From: Cellvibrionales bacterium UBA2034
Lineage (GTDB): Bacteria > Pseudomonadota > Gammaproteobacteria > Pseudomonadales > UBA7239
NCBI GenBank assembly: GCA_002333095.1
Contig: DDBK01000066.1
Coordinates: 566 to 13,801, forward strand
Direction: 5' to 3'
Length of the DNA: 13,236 bases
Part shown: positions 1 through 10,927 of the stretch, in pieces
Position numbering within the stretch: position 1 is the first letter of the stretch
How the letters are laid out: the number at the start of each line of letters is the position of its first letter
Notes under the pieces: generated by a model
Databases searched by the model: none
What the model saw: the letters and a program-made list of their open reading frames with translations, nothing else
What the model was told of the DNA's origin: nothing
Made by a program: the position numbers and the translations under genes

Positions 1-302
1 CAGTGGCGGCGTTGTGGTTGGCTTGGCCGGCGCTGGCAAAAGCGGTGCTGGCCGGCGCGATAATTGAAATATTGGCCAGGGCGTATTTCGGGTTCTATGC
101 TTTCCGTTTTATCGGGGCACTTCAGGTGCGCCAGGTTATGCGGTCATTCAGGCGTGGAGAGCTGGGAAAGTTTATGCTGGTGGCGGTTTTGTTTGGCGCT
201 TTGTTTGCGGCCGATAAAAACCTTCATCCGCTAGCAATATTTACGGGTTATTTTGCTGCTTGGCTGCTCGGAACTGTGTTGAGTATGCGGCTGTTGAGAT
301 AG
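1..302 (+). CDS. atpI: ATP synthase protein I (AtpI), 5' end cut off by the window
   Basis: Small membrane protein encoded first in many bacterial atp operons. In the known family it is not part of the finished enzyme and is thought to help assemble the c-ring or supply Mg2+. About 99 residues are visible and the frame is open to the window edge. A GTG at position 3 is probably an internal valine, since the family is usually about 120-130 residues. There are three clear hydrophobic stretches: one at the truncated start, one around FMLVAVLFGALF, and one around IFTGYFAAWLLGTVLSM. A basic loop containing RRGELGKF resembles the conserved RGE..K segment of AtpI. The stop codon is 47 bases before atpB. 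The assignment rests on position, hydrophobic pattern and this motif, because AtpI is poorly conserved in sequence. Confidence 0.85.
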   Translation, partial: VAALWLAWPALAKAVLAGAIIEILARAYFGFYAFRFIGALQVRQVMRSFRRGELGKFMLVAVLFGALFAADKNLHPLAIFTGYFAAWLLGTVLSMRLLR

Positions 303-331
303 TCTGGAGACAGTAAGCAGAGCAAATTTGA

Positions 332-1633
<1,302 letters not shown>

Positions 1634-1710
1634 TACAGTTTTTACATATGCGTGCGGATCTGCTTGTCAGGTCGGCGCGAAACGGTCTTAACTCATAAAG
1701 GGGTGATGGC

Positions 1711-2181
1711 GTGAATATTAACGCTACCATTATCGGGCAGATTCTGTCCTTCCTGCTGTTTGTGGCTTTCTGCATGAAGTTTGTGTGGCCTGCCATCATT
1801 GGCGCCATGGCTGAGCGTGAAAAGCGCATAGCAGATGGTCTGGAAAATGCGGACAAGGCTGGGCGTGATCTTGAACTAGCCAAAGAAGAAGCTGCGCGCA
1901 AGCTGCGTTCGGCCAAGGAAGAGGCCGCAGCGATAGTCGATCAGGCTAACAAGCGCGCTAACCAGATTGTTGAAGAGGCAAAAGAGTTGGCGCGTGAAGA
2001 AGGCGATCGACTAAAAGTTGCAGCGCAGGCTGAAATTGATCGCGAGAAAAATCGCGCCAAGGAAGAACTGCGCAAGCAGGTAGCTTCATTGGTGCTGATT
2101 GGCGCTGAACGAGTGCTTGAAGTGTCAATCGATGCAAACCAGCATGCAGGTATGCTGGACAAGCTGGCCGCGGAGCTTTGA
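1711..2181 (+). CDS. atpF: F1Fo ATP synthase subunit b (peripheral stalk)
   Basis: Membrane-anchored stalk subunit. In the known enzyme it dimerises and holds the alpha3beta3 head against rotation by binding delta and subunit a. It is 156 residues, the same as E. coli. One N-terminal membrane helix (about residues 5-27, containing [16 protein letters not shown]) is followed by a long charged alanine/glutamate/lysine helix typical of the right-handed b coiled coil. The start is GTG at 1711, chosen because the first residues [10 protein letters not shown] align with E. coli MNLNATILGQ. The ATG at 1706 and GTG at 1703 lie in another frame that stops at once. AAAGGGG (1697-1703) serves as ribosome site. 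The stop is only 3 bases before atpH, so the two are probably translationally coupled. Confidence 0.97.
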   Translation: MNINATIIGQILSFLLFVAFCMKFVWPAIIGAMAEREKRIADGLENADKAGRDLELAKEEAARKLRSAKEEAAAIVDQANKRANQIVEEAKELAREEGDRLKVAAQAEIDREKNRAKEELRKQVASLVLIGAERVLEVSIDANQHAGMLDKLAAEL

Positions 2182-2184
2182 TGC

Positions 2185-2721
2185 ATGGCTGAGTTGGTGA
2201 CATTGGCTCGGCCATATGCCAAGGCGGCTTTTGAAGTAGCCTTCGGTGAAGGACGGCTTGCTGAATGGCAATCCATGCTGAATGCAGCCGGTGCAGTTGC
2301 GGCAAATGCCAAGGTGCAGAATGCGCTTTCTTCCCCTGCGCTCACTGGAGACCAGCAGGCAAAAATGATGCTGGATATTTGTGGTGATTCGCTTGATATC
2401 AAAGCGGGTAATCTCATCAGGACGTTGGCAAGTAACAAGCGTTTGGCCTTGTTGCCTGAAATTGCCATCCAGTTTGCCGCCCTGAAAGCTCGCCAGGAAA
2501 AAACATTGGCGGTTGGCGTTGTTTCGGCGTTCCCTCTTGATGAGGCGGCTTCTTCGCGTCTTTCTCAGGCGTTGACCAAAAAGTGGCAGCAAAATGTGCA
2601 GCTGCAAACAGAAGTAGATGCAACATTACTGGGTGGGTTGGTAATAAAAGCCGGAGACATGGTAATTGATGCATCGGTACGTGGTCGCATGCTGAAATTG
2701 GCTGATGCGCTCAGTACTTGA
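2185..2721 (+). CDS. atpH: F1Fo ATP synthase subunit delta
   Basis: Caps the F1 head and links it to the b stalk (the counterpart of mitochondrial OSCP). It is 178 residues against 177 in E. coli. The N-terminal helical domain begins with LARPYAKAAFEVA, matching the family start. The C-terminal part carries the conserved GGLVIKAGDMVIDASVRG signature at about residues 149-166. The ATG at 2185 is preferred because the ATG at 2181, which overlaps the atpF stop, hits a stop after three codons. A CGGAG ribosome site lies at 2171-2175, inside the end of atpF. The very tight spacing suggests delta and b are made in step, which suits their direct contact. Confidence 0.97.
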   Translation: MAELVTLARPYAKAAFEVAFGEGRLAEWQSMLNAAGAVAANAKVQNALSSPALTGDQQAKMMLDICGDSLDIKAGNLIRTLASNKRLALLPEIAIQFAALKARQEKTLAVGVVSAFPLDEAASSRLSQALTKKWQQNVQLQTEVDATLLGGLVIKAGDMVIDASVRGRMLKLADALST

Positions 2722-2763
2722 TATTGTTAAGAAGAACCGATTTTTTAAACAGTAACATTTGAA

Positions 2764-2788
2764 AGAAGCGCGATAAAAAGCGTCTTCT
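2764..2788 (+). promoter_or_regulatory. Small hairpin just before the atpA ribosome site
   Basis: AGAAGCGC (2764-2771) pairs with GCGTCTTCT (2780-2788), leaving one bulged T at 2783 and an eight-base loop (2772-2779). It ends four bases before the GAGGA ribosome site of atpA (2793-2797). No T-run follows, so it is not an intrinsic terminator. It could affect ribosome access or mRNA processing between delta and alpha. The pairing is seen in the sequence; the role is inferred. Confidence 0.35.
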
Positions 2789-2806
2789 AAATGAGGATTG
2801 GCGAAC

Positions 2807-4351
2807 ATGCAGCAACTGAATCCCTCTGAGATCAGCGAAATTATCAAGAGCCGTATCGAGAAACTTGATGTTTCTACGCAGGCCAGGAATGAAGGCACGA
2901 TCGTGTCTGTCTCTGACGGTATTGTGCGAATTCATGGTCTGGCCGACGTAATGTACGGCGAGATGATTGAATTCAATGGTGGCATATTCGGGATGGCGTT
3001 GAATCTTGAACGTGATTCAGTCGGCGCGGTTGTTCTGGGTGACTACCAGCGTCTGGCCGAAGGTCAGGCGTGTCGCACAACTGGTCGTATTCTTGAAGTG
3101 CCTGTTGGCCCTGAACTGGAAGGCCGCGTTGTTGATGCGTTGGGTAATCCGATTGATGGCAAAGGCCCCATTAATGCAAAGTTGACGGATCCGCTGGAAA
3201 AAGTTGCACCGGGCGTTATCGCGCGTAAATCGGTCGACCAGCCTGTGCAGACCGGCTATAAGGCCGTTGACTCGATGGTGCCAATCGGACGCGGTCAGCG
3301 TGAATTGATTATCGGTGACCGTCAGGTTGGTAAGACGGCGTTTGCAGTTGATACCATCATCAACCAGAAAGGCACGGGCATTAAGTGTATTTACGTTGCT
3401 ATTGGCCAGAAACAGTCAACTGTTGCAAACGTGGTGCGCAAACTGGAAGAGCATGGTGCAATGGCGCACACCACGGTAGTGGTAGCGGGTGCTTCTGATC
3501 CGGCAGCCATGTTGTTCCTTGCGCCTTTTGCGGGCTGTTCCATGGGCGAGTATTACCGCGACCGTGGTCAGGATGCGCTGATTATTTATGATGATTTGAC
3601 CAAACAGGCTTGGGCATATCGCCAGATTTCTCTTCTGCTGCGTCGCCCGCCAGGTCGTGAAGCTTATCCTGGTGATGTTTTCTATTTGCACTCACGCCTG
3701 CTTGAGCGCGCAGCACGCGTCAATGCTGAATACGTAGAGCATTTCACAAAAGGTGAAGTGAAAGGCAAAACAGGTTCGTTGACAGCATTGCCGATTATTG
3801 AAACGCAGGCCGGTGACGTATCTGCTTTCGTACCAACCAACGTAATTTCGATTACTGATGGCCAGATATTTCTCGAGAGTTCGCTGTTTAATGCCGGTAT
3901 TCGTCCGGCAATGAACGCAGGTATTTCTGTGTCACGTGTTGGTGGTGCTGCTCAAACTAAAATCATCAAAAAATTGGGTGGTGGCGTTCGTCTTGCCTTG
4001 GCCCAGTATCGTGAATTACAAGCATTTGCCCAGTTTGCATCGGATCTGGATGAAGCGACACGCTCACAGTTGCAGCACGGCCAGCGTGTCACCGAATTGA
4101 TGAAGCAGAAACAGTATTCACCAATGTCTGTGGCGGAAATGGGTATCCTCTTGTATGCAGCAGATAACAAGTTTCTTGATGATGTAGAAGTGAACAAGGT
4201 CAGCAGTTTTGAGGCGTCACTTCTGTCATATCTTCATGCTGAACACGGTGCGCTGCTTGCAAAAATTAATGAGTCAGGTGACTACAATGCGGATATTGAA
4301 GCTGGCATTCGCGCTGCGCTTGACAAGTTTAAAGCGACGCAGACTTGGTAA
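2807..4351 (+). CDS. atpA: F1Fo ATP synthase subunit alpha
   Basis: Non-catalytic nucleotide-binding subunit of the alpha3beta3 head. The start is ATG at 2807 (514 residues; E. coli 513), because [16 protein letters not shown] matches the family N-terminus and GAGGA lies nine bases upstream. A TTG three codons earlier would add only MAN. Domains are the N-terminal beta barrel (to about 95), the RecA-like core, and the C-terminal helical domain. The Walker A loop GDRQVGKT is at about 170-177. The alpha arginine finger is R377 in [12 protein letters not shown] (E. coli R376), reaching into the beta catalytic site. [12 protein letters not shown] corresponds to the Walker B region. The C-terminus FKATQTW matches E. 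coli FKATQSW. Everything expected for function is present. Confidence 0.98.
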   Translation: MQQLNPSEISEIIKSRIEKLDVSTQARNEGTIVSVSDGIVRIHGLADVMYGEMIEFNGGIFGMALNLERDSVGAVVLGDYQRLAEGQACRTTGRILEVPVGPELEGRVVDALGNPIDGKGPINAKLTDPLEKVAPGVIARKSVDQPVQTGYKAVDSMVPIGRGQRELIIGDRQVGKTAFAVDTIINQKGTGIKCIYVAIGQKQSTVANVVRKLEEHGAMAHTTVVVAGASDPAAMLFLAPFAGCSMGEYYRDRGQDALIIYDDLTKQAWAYRQISLLLRRPPGREAYPGDVFYLHSRLLERAARVNAEYVEHFTKGEVKGKTGSLTALPIIETQAGDVSAFVPTNVISITDGQIFLESSLFNAGIRPAMNAGISVSRVGGAAQTKIIKKLGGGVRLALAQYRELQAFAQFASDLDEATRSQLQHGQRVTELMKQKQYSPMSVAEMGILLYAADNKFLDDVEVNKVSSFEASLLSYLHAEHGALLAKINESGDYNADIEAGIRAALDKFKATQTW

Positions 4352-4382
4352 GCCACTAACGTATTTTTTAAGGTAGAGCACT

Positions 4383-5243
4383 ATGGCAGGCGCCAAAGAG
4401 GTACGCACCAAGATTGCCAGCGTGAAAAGCACGCAGAAGATTACCAAGGCAATGGAAAAGGTGGCGTTCAGTAAAATGCGCAAGGCGCAAGAACGTATGG
4501 CACATGGGAAACCATATGCCGCACGTATGCGAGCGGTGATTGGTCACATTGCGAATGCGACACCTGAGTACAAGCATCACTACATGGTTGAGCGACCTGT
4601 CAAACGTGTAGGTTATATCGTGGTGTCCACTGACCGCGGATTGTGTGGTGGTCTGAATATCAATGCATTCAAACTGGCCGTAAAGTCTATGAAGGCTTGG
4701 GCTGATCAGGGTGTTGCGATTGATATTTGTGCTATTGGAAGCAAGGCACAAGCATTCTTCCGTAGTTATGGCGGCAATGTGATTGCTGCTGTTCGTGATC
4801 TTGGCGATGAGGCATCAGCAGTGGATTTGCTGGGCAGTGTCAAGGTTATGCTGGATGCTTACGATGCCGGCAAAATAGACCACCTGTTTATCCTGAACAA
4901 TAAATTTGTCAACACAATGACGCAGCAGCCTGAGTTATTGCAATTACTGCCACTGCAAGCTGAAGAAAATGAAAAGCTCTCCCACAACTGGGACTATATA
5001 TATGAGCCAGATGCTCAGGCTTTGCTGGATGGATTGTTGGCGCGCTATATCGAGTCGCAGGTTTATCAAGGTTACGTAGAAAATAAAGCGTGTGAAATGG
5101 CTGCGCGTATGGTGGCAATGAAAAATGCTACTGAGAATGCAGGTCAGATGATAGATGACTTGCAGTTGCTGTATAACAAGGCGCGTCAGACGGCAATTAC
5201 GCAAGAGTTGTCTGAGATTGTTAGTGGTGCGGCAGCGGTTTAA
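4383..5243 (+). CDS. atpG: F1Fo ATP synthase subunit gamma (central rotor shaft)
   Basis: Central shaft whose N- and C-terminal helices form a coiled coil inside the alpha3beta3 head, converting rotation into conformational change at the beta sites. It is 286 residues against 287 in E. coli. Conserved blocks are TQKITKAME near the start, [11 protein letters not shown] in the middle, and [10 protein letters not shown] plus [19 protein letters not shown] at the end. The usual AMEMVAASKM segment reads [10 protein letters not shown] here. Counting without the initiator Met, position 25 is Lys instead of Met and position 28 is Phe instead of Ala, while M23 is kept. This part of the shaft faces the beta DELSEED loop. 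The ATG at 4383 follows an AAGGTAGAG ribosome site (4370-4378). Confidence 0.98.
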   Translation: MAGAKEVRTKIASVKSTQKITKAMEKVAFSKMRKAQERMAHGKPYAARMRAVIGHIANATPEYKHHYMVERPVKRVGYIVVSTDRGLCGGLNINAFKLAVKSMKAWADQGVAIDICAIGSKAQAFFRSYGGNVIAAVRDLGDEASAVDLLGSVKVMLDAYDAGKIDHLFILNNKFVNTMTQQPELLQLLPLQAEENEKLSHNWDYIYEPDAQALLDGLLARYIESQVYQGYVENKACEMAARMVAMKNATENAGQMIDDLQLLYNKARQTAITQELSEIVSGAAAV

Positions 5244-5282
5244 TTATTCCAAAGAAGTTTAAATTGTTTTGAGAGCAACTGA

Positions 5283-6683
<1,401 letters not shown>

Positions 6684-6701
6684 TAGGCGCCGAGAAAACA
6701 G

Positions 6702-7130
6702 ATGGTTATGACAGTGCATTGCGATATCGTCAGCGCGGAAAAAGCCATTTTCTCCGGGCTGGTTGAGCAGGTGGTGGCCAACGGATCGCTCGGCGATCTG
6801 GGTGTCCAGTTTGGCCATGCGCCATTATTGACTGCGCTTAAGCCTGGGCCCGTTCGCGTACGGCGGCAGGGTGGTGAGGAAGAGATTTATTATGTATCTG
6901 GCGGCTATCTGGAAGTGCAGCCAAACATTGTGACTATTCTTGCCGATGTTGCTGTACGCGCTGATGATATGGATGAAGCAGCTGCAGAAACAGCTCGTCA
7001 ACAAGCTGCGCAAGTGTTTACCAATAACAGCGGTGAGCTGGATTATTCGCGAGCTGCTGCGCAGTTGGCGGAAGCTGCCGCCCAGTTGCGTACTATCCAG
7101 CAATTGCGTAAAAAACTCGGCAAGGGTTAA
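6702..7130 (+). CDS. atpC: F1Fo ATP synthase subunit epsilon
   Basis: Rotor subunit bound at the foot of gamma. In the known family its C-terminal helices can rise and inhibit ATP hydrolysis. It is 142 residues (E. coli 139). The N-terminal beta sandwich (about residues 1-87) contains [28 protein letters not shown] and [12 protein letters not shown]. The C-terminal part (about 88-142) is two alanine-rich helices ending in [15 protein letters not shown]. The start [13 protein letters not shown] parallels E. coli MAMTYHLDVVSAE, so ATG 6702 is preferred over ATG 6708. The ribosome site is weak. The gap to atpD is 18 bases, and an intrinsic terminator follows the stop. Confidence 0.97.
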   Translation: MVMTVHCDIVSAEKAIFSGLVEQVVANGSLGDLGVQFGHAPLLTALKPGPVRVRRQGGEEEIYYVSGGYLEVQPNIVTILADVAVRADDMDEAAAETARQQAAQVFTNNSGELDYSRAAAQLAEAAAQLRTIQQLRKKLGKG

Positions 7131-7145
7131 ACCTGTAGTGAAGTT

Positions 7146-7176
7146 AAAAAAGGGGCGGCTTCGGCTGCCTTTTTTT
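7146..7176 (+). terminator. Intrinsic terminator of the atp operon (UUCG tetraloop)
   Basis: Stem GGCGGC (7154-7159) pairs with GCTGCC (7164-7169) around a C(TTCG)G tetraloop at 7160-7163. The stem extends outward by wobble and A-T pairs, because A-rich sequence precedes it and seven T follow (7170-7176). It begins 16 bases after the atpC stop. This is a classic rho-independent terminator or attenuator. It would lower transcription into glmU, which starts 50 bases later. Confidence 0.88.
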
Positions 7177-7226
7177 GTGGTTTAATGGTTTTAAGGTGGG
7201 AAAAGCACATAAGTACAGGATCTGTT

Positions 7227-8597
7227 ATGCCGCTGGATATCGTGATACTGGCCGCTGGCCAGGGAACCAGGATGAACTCATCGCTCCCCAAGGTGTTACA
7301 CACTATCGCGGGGAAGTCGATGCTGGAGCACGTAGTAGATGCAGGCCGTGTTTTTGATGATGCGCGGCTGCATGTAGTAATTGGTCATGGCGCTGAGCAT
7401 ATACGCAGTGCTATCAAGAGTGATGACATACACTGGGTTGTGCAAGAGCAGCAGCTGGGAACGGGGCACGCTGTACAGCAGGCCCTGCCATTTCTGCGTC
7501 CTGAAGCTACAGCACTTGTTTTGTATGGCGATGTGCCCTTGGTTAACCCTGCCACGCTTAAACAGATGGTGTTGTCAGTGGATGCTGATAATCTAGTACT
7601 GCTGACAGTGGATCTTGAAAACCCGGCAGGTTATGGACGCATCTTGCGGGATGGTAGCAATTGTGTAACAAGCATTGTTGAGCAAAAAGATGCGACAGAG
7701 GAACAGCTGCGTATACACGAGGTTAATACGGGAATCATGGCAACTTCCGTTGCAAATTTTTCCCGATGGCTGCCAGCGCTAAATAATGCCAATGCCCAAA
7801 AAGAATTTTATTTGACCGATATTATCGCGATGGCCCACAGCGATAGCGTGAGTATTAATACCCAGTCTGCCATGAGTGAGGCTGAAGTCCTTGGTGTGAA
7901 TGATCGTCACCAGCAGGCCAGGCTGGAGCGGATTTATCAGGACAAGCAGGCTCGCGCGTTGATGGCGCAAGGTGTTACTTTAATGGATCCGCACCGTTTT
8001 GATTGCCGAGGACAGATACAGGCAGGGCGGGATGTCATCATTGACGTCAATGTTGTATTCCATGGTTTGGTTGAATTGGGTGATAACGTCACTATCGAGC
8101 CCAATTGTGTTATCAGCAACTCGAGAATAGGGAAAAATTCCAGAATCAAGGCAAATACAGTTATTGAGAATGCGCTTGTCGGAGAAGGTGTTGATGTTGG
8201 GCCTTTCGCGCGCTTGAGGCCTGGCACTGTTCTTGATAGTGGTGTACGGATCGGGAATTTTGTAGAAACCAAGAACGCGGTGTTGGGTGTGGGCAGTAAA
8301 GCCAACCATCTGGCATATATTGGCGACGCAGAGATAGGCGATGATTGCAATATTGGCGCTGGAACCATTACTTGTAATTATGATGGTGCAAACAAGCACA
8401 AGACAGTCATGGGTGATAAGGTTTTTGTAGGATCGAATAGCACATTGGTTGCACCGCTGACGATTGAATCAGGAGGCTTTGTAGGTGCCGGGTCTACTGT
8501 TACCAAAACTGTGCCGGCAGGAAATCTTGCTGTAGCCCGTGGCCAACAACGCAATATTACTGGGTGGCATCGCCCGGAAAAAGACAAAAGCCAGTGA
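7227..8597 (+). CDS. glmU: Bifunctional GlmU: N-acetylglucosamine-1-phosphate uridyltransferase / glucosamine-1-phosphate acetyltransferase
   Basis: Acetylates glucosamine-1-phosphate with acetyl-CoA, then couples it to UTP to give UDP-GlcNAc for peptidoglycan and lipopolysaccharide. The N-terminal nucleotidyltransferase domain has LAAGQGTRM..LPK (8-22), YGDVPL with metal-ligand D102, and GVND with N225. The C-terminal left-handed beta helix of hexapeptide repeats runs from about residue 250 on. It carries the acetyltransferase histidine H361 in KANHLAYIGDAEIG, then TCNYDGANKHKT. The start is ATG 7227, giving 456 residues, the same as E. coli. An upstream ATG at 7185 would add 14 residues before MPLDIVILAAGQG and is not supported. 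AGGA at 7217-7220 is the ribosome site. The gene sits between the atp terminator and glmS. Confidence 0.97.
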   Translation: MPLDIVILAAGQGTRMNSSLPKVLHTIAGKSMLEHVVDAGRVFDDARLHVVIGHGAEHIRSAIKSDDIHWVVQEQQLGTGHAVQQALPFLRPEATALVLYGDVPLVNPATLKQMVLSVDADNLVLLTVDLENPAGYGRILRDGSNCVTSIVEQKDATEEQLRIHEVNTGIMATSVANFSRWLPALNNANAQKEFYLTDIIAMAHSDSVSINTQSAMSEAEVLGVNDRHQQARLERIYQDKQARALMAQGVTLMDPHRFDCRGQIQAGRDVIIDVNVVFHGLVELGDNVTIEPNCVISNSRIGKNSRIKANTVIENALVGEGVDVGPFARLRPGTVLDSGVRIGNFVETKNAVLGVGSKANHLAYIGDAEIGDDCNIGAGTITCNYDGANKHKTVMGDKVFVGSNSTLVAPLTIESGGFVGAGSTVTKTVPAGNLAVARGQQRNITGWHRPEKDKSQ

Positions 8598-8644
8598 GTT
8601 TGTCAATTAATGTGCTTTTATGAAACAACAAAGAGAATGTTGAA

Positions 8645-10477
8645 ATGTGTGGGATTGTAGGCGCAATTGCTGAGCGAAATATCACAGAAATTCTGGTGGA
8701 GGGACTAAAGCGGCTGGAATATCGAGGTTATGATTCAGCTGGTGTTGCTGTGCTGGAAAAAAATGGATTGATCAAGGACTGCAAGCGGGTTGGCAAGGTT
8801 GCAAATGTTCAGCAGGGGTTGAAAGAAAATCCAGTCAGCGGTTTTCTTGGCATCGCGCATACGCGATGGGCTACACATGGCATACCCAGTGAGGCTAATG
8901 CGCATCCCCACTTTTCGGGGGATCACAAGATTGCGGTAGTGCATAACGGCATTATTGAAAACCACCAACAGCTCCGCTCGGATCTTCAGAAAAAAGGCTA
9001 CCAATTTGAAAGCCAGACGGATACCGAAACGGTTGTTCATCTGATTGACGATTGCTGGAAAAAAGGAGGTGATTTGTATGCCGCTGTTCGGTGTGCTATC
9101 GCGCAACTGGAAGGTGCTTATGCGCTGGCAGTAATTGCTGCTGATGAGCCAGATAAAGTTATTGTTGCTCGTGAAGGTAGCCCTCTGGTTATCGGCGTTG
9201 GCTATGGAGAAAACTTTGTTGCTTCCGATCCGCTGGCATTAAGAATGATCACAGATCAGTTTATCTATCTTGATGAAGGTGATGTGGCTGTTGTTTCTCT
9301 GAAGAAAATCACAATTTTTGATCGTGCTGGCTTGCAGCAAGAGCGGGATATTGAACAGATTGATGAATTGCATGATAGCGCGGATAAAGGCGAGTACCGC
9401 CACTTCATGCTGAAAGAAATTTACGAGCAGCCACAAGTATTCGAGCAAACGTTGCAGGGGCGTATAGGAAAGGATTACCTTGTCGAGGAATGTTTTGGTG
9501 CAACAGCACGCGAAAAGCTCGACGTTGCTAAGGCAGTGCAGATAGTGGCTTGCGGTACGAGTTATCACGCAGGAATGATAGCACGTTACTGGATTGAAGA
9601 GTTTGCGGGGCTGCCGTGTCAGGTTGAAGTGGCAAGTGAGTTCCGCTATCGCCAGAGAAAACCATTGCCTGATACATTATTCGTCACCATTTCCCAGTCT
9701 GGTGAAACAGCGGATACATTGGCTGCATTGCGCAGCCTGGACAAGGCAATGCATGTAGGCAGTTTGTGTATTTGCAATGCAGCCAACAGTTCGCTGGTTC
9801 GCGAATCAGATTTTTCACTGATGACGTTAGCTGGCCCTGAAATCGGTGTAGCGTCTACCAAAGCGTTTACCAGCCAGTTGGTTGCGCTGCAGCTATTGGT
9901 GCTGGCATTGGCCAGGCGCAATCAGCCTGACGCAGTGGTCGAAAAAACATGGATAGGTGCACTCCATCAATTGCCTGCATTGTGTCGTGACGTATTGCAA
10001 CTGGATGGCGCGATCAAAAAAATTGCAAAGCTGTTCGACGAAAAAAACAGTGTTCTGTTTCTCGGGCGTGGCAAGGAATTCCCGGTTGCGTTGGAAGGTG
10101 CTTTGAAGCTGAAAGAGATTTCTTATATCCATGCAGAGGCATATCCTGCGGGTGAATTGAAGCATGGACCGCTGGCTCTGGTAGATAAACACATGCCGGT
10201 GGTCGCATTGGCGCCAGACAATGAATTGGTTGATAAAGTGAAATCCAATCTGGAAGAAGTGCGTGCGCGTGGTGGTCAGTTGATTGTTGTGTGCGAAGAG
10301 ATGCAAGACATGCCAGAAGAGGGTGTCAGTTACATCAGGCTGCCAAAAATACCGTCAAGTCTTGCGCCAATACTCTACACAATCCCTTTACAGTTGTTGG
10401 CATATCATGTGGCAGTGATGAGAGGCACAGATGTAGACCAGCCCCGCAATCTGGCAAAGAGCGTCACTGTTGAGTAA
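8645..10477 (+). CDS. glmS: Glutamine--fructose-6-phosphate aminotransferase (isomerizing)
   Basis: Makes glucosamine-6-phosphate from fructose-6-phosphate and glutamine, the first committed step toward UDP-GlcNAc. It is 610 residues (E. coli 609). The glutaminase domain starts MCGIVGAIAE, with Cys2 as nucleophile once Met is removed. YRGYDSAG, RWATHG and VVHNGIIEN follow. Two SIS sugar-isomerase domains follow, with ACGTSYHAG, TISQSGETADT and STKAFTSQ. The isomerase residues are E491 and H507 in KEISYIHAEAYPAGELKHGP and K605 in RNLAKSVTVE, counted from Met1. AAGAG at 8631-8635 is the ribosome site. The gap to glmU is 47 bases with no terminator, so the two are probably cotranscribed. I see no glmS ribozyme core in the short leader. 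Confidence 0.98.
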   Translation: MCGIVGAIAERNITEILVEGLKRLEYRGYDSAGVAVLEKNGLIKDCKRVGKVANVQQGLKENPVSGFLGIAHTRWATHGIPSEANAHPHFSGDHKIAVVHNGIIENHQQLRSDLQKKGYQFESQTDTETVVHLIDDCWKKGGDLYAAVRCAIAQLEGAYALAVIAADEPDKVIVAREGSPLVIGVGYGENFVASDPLALRMITDQFIYLDEGDVAVVSLKKITIFDRAGLQQERDIEQIDELHDSADKGEYRHFMLKEIYEQPQVFEQTLQGRIGKDYLVEECFGATAREKLDVAKAVQIVACGTSYHAGMIARYWIEEFAGLPCQVEVASEFRYRQRKPLPDTLFVTISQSGETADTLAALRSLDKAMHVGSLCICNAANSSLVRESDFSLMTLAGPEIGVASTKAFTSQLVALQLLVLALARRNQPDAVVEKTWIGALHQLPALCRDVLQLDGAIKKIAKLFDEKNSVLFLGRGKEFPVALEGALKLKEISYIHAEAYPAGELKHGPLALVDKHMPVVALAPDNELVDKVKSNLEEVRARGGQLIVVCEEMQDMPEEGVSYIRLPKIPSSLAPILYTIPLQLLAYHVAVMRGTDVDQPRNLAKSVTVE

Positions 10478-10506
10478 CGGCTTTCGGGGATAGTTTGGCG
10501 CAGCGG

Positions 10507-10866
10507 CTAGCGTCTGTCGCCTGTCGTGTAGTTAATTTTAATGGCGCGATCTCTTATAAGCTGCCGGATCTCTTCCCTGTCAGCAGCTACCAGGGATGGG
10601 TGAGCTGCTGCGTCCGGGTTTTCTATAAAGAAATGCTCCAGTGCGTTCAGCTCCCGATAAACTTCTTCAGGAAATCCCTGGCGCATCTCGCGCCCTTGTT
10701 CAACCAGCATCAGGCTGTCCATATAGTTGAAGAACGCAGGAAACCCCCATAATTTTTTTACTTTTTCGTAAACATGAGGCATTTTTTTAAGTGCCACACT
10801 GTTTTCTAGCAGTTTCTGGCCATCTTCTCTTGATTTGGGTTGCAACACAGGGATGTTGTCAGTCAT
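10507..10866 (-). CDS. Small uncharacterised protein encoded downstream of trmB
   Basis: I do not recognise this 119-residue protein. It has no signal peptide, no membrane segment and no cysteine. It looks soluble and mostly helical, rich in Glu, Arg and Lys. Visible stretches include KLWGFPAFFNYMDSLMLVEQ near the middle, then PEEVYRELNALEHFF, and a C-terminal EEIRQLIRDRAIKINY. The ATG at 10866 has an AGG ribosome core nine bases upstream. It follows trmB by 61 bases on the same strand and converges on glmS across a 29-base gap. It is accepted as a gene because of this ribosome site, the strong amphipathic pattern and the lack of any competing frame. Its function is unknown; the operon position hints at, but does not prove, a link to translation or thiamine metabolism. 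Confidence 0.75.
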   Translation of the reverse strand: MTDNIPVLQPKSREDGQKLLENSVALKKMPHVYEKVKKLWGFPAFFNYMDSLMLVEQGREMRQGFPEEVYRELNALEHFFIENPDAAAHPSLVAADREEIRQLIRDRAIKINYTTGDRR

Positions 10867-10927
10867 GTCATGTAACCTGTTTTACTTTGTTCTTGACGCA
10901 TGAAGTCTATCATGGTTTTGCCGGTTT

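Noticed and set aside
2798..2806. TTG start adding three residues to AtpA
   Set aside because: The TTG directly abuts the GAGGA ribosome site (2793-2797), leaving no spacing, whereas ATG 2807 has ideal spacing and matches the family start.
7185..7226. Upstream ATG giving GlmU a 14-residue extension
   Set aside because: The added residues match no GlmU N-terminus and run back toward the terminator. ATG 7227 gives the exact usual length and has its own ribosome site.
8598..8644. glmS riboswitch-ribozyme or GlmZ-type small-RNA target before glmS
   Set aside because: The leader is only 47 bases, too short for the ribozyme, which is known mainly from Gram-positive bacteria. No convincing structured sRNA target was seen.
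8610..8660. Short frame from ATG 8610 overlapping the start of glmS, as a possible leader peptide
   Set aside because: It has no ribosome site and no amino-acid bias or attenuator structure downstream.
10497..10521. Hairpin GGCGCAG/CTGTCGCC with one bulge between glmS and the convergent small gene
   Set aside because: It has no T-run on either strand and overlaps the stop of the minus-strand gene, so it cannot be called a terminator with any confidence.
10863..10913. A 16-codon frame (MIDFMRQEQSKTGYMT) between trmB and the unassigned gene, overlapping the latter's ATG as ATGA
   Set aside because: No ribosome site precedes it and the frame is the tail of a longer shadow of trmB. The overlap is suggestive, but nothing else supports a real peptide.
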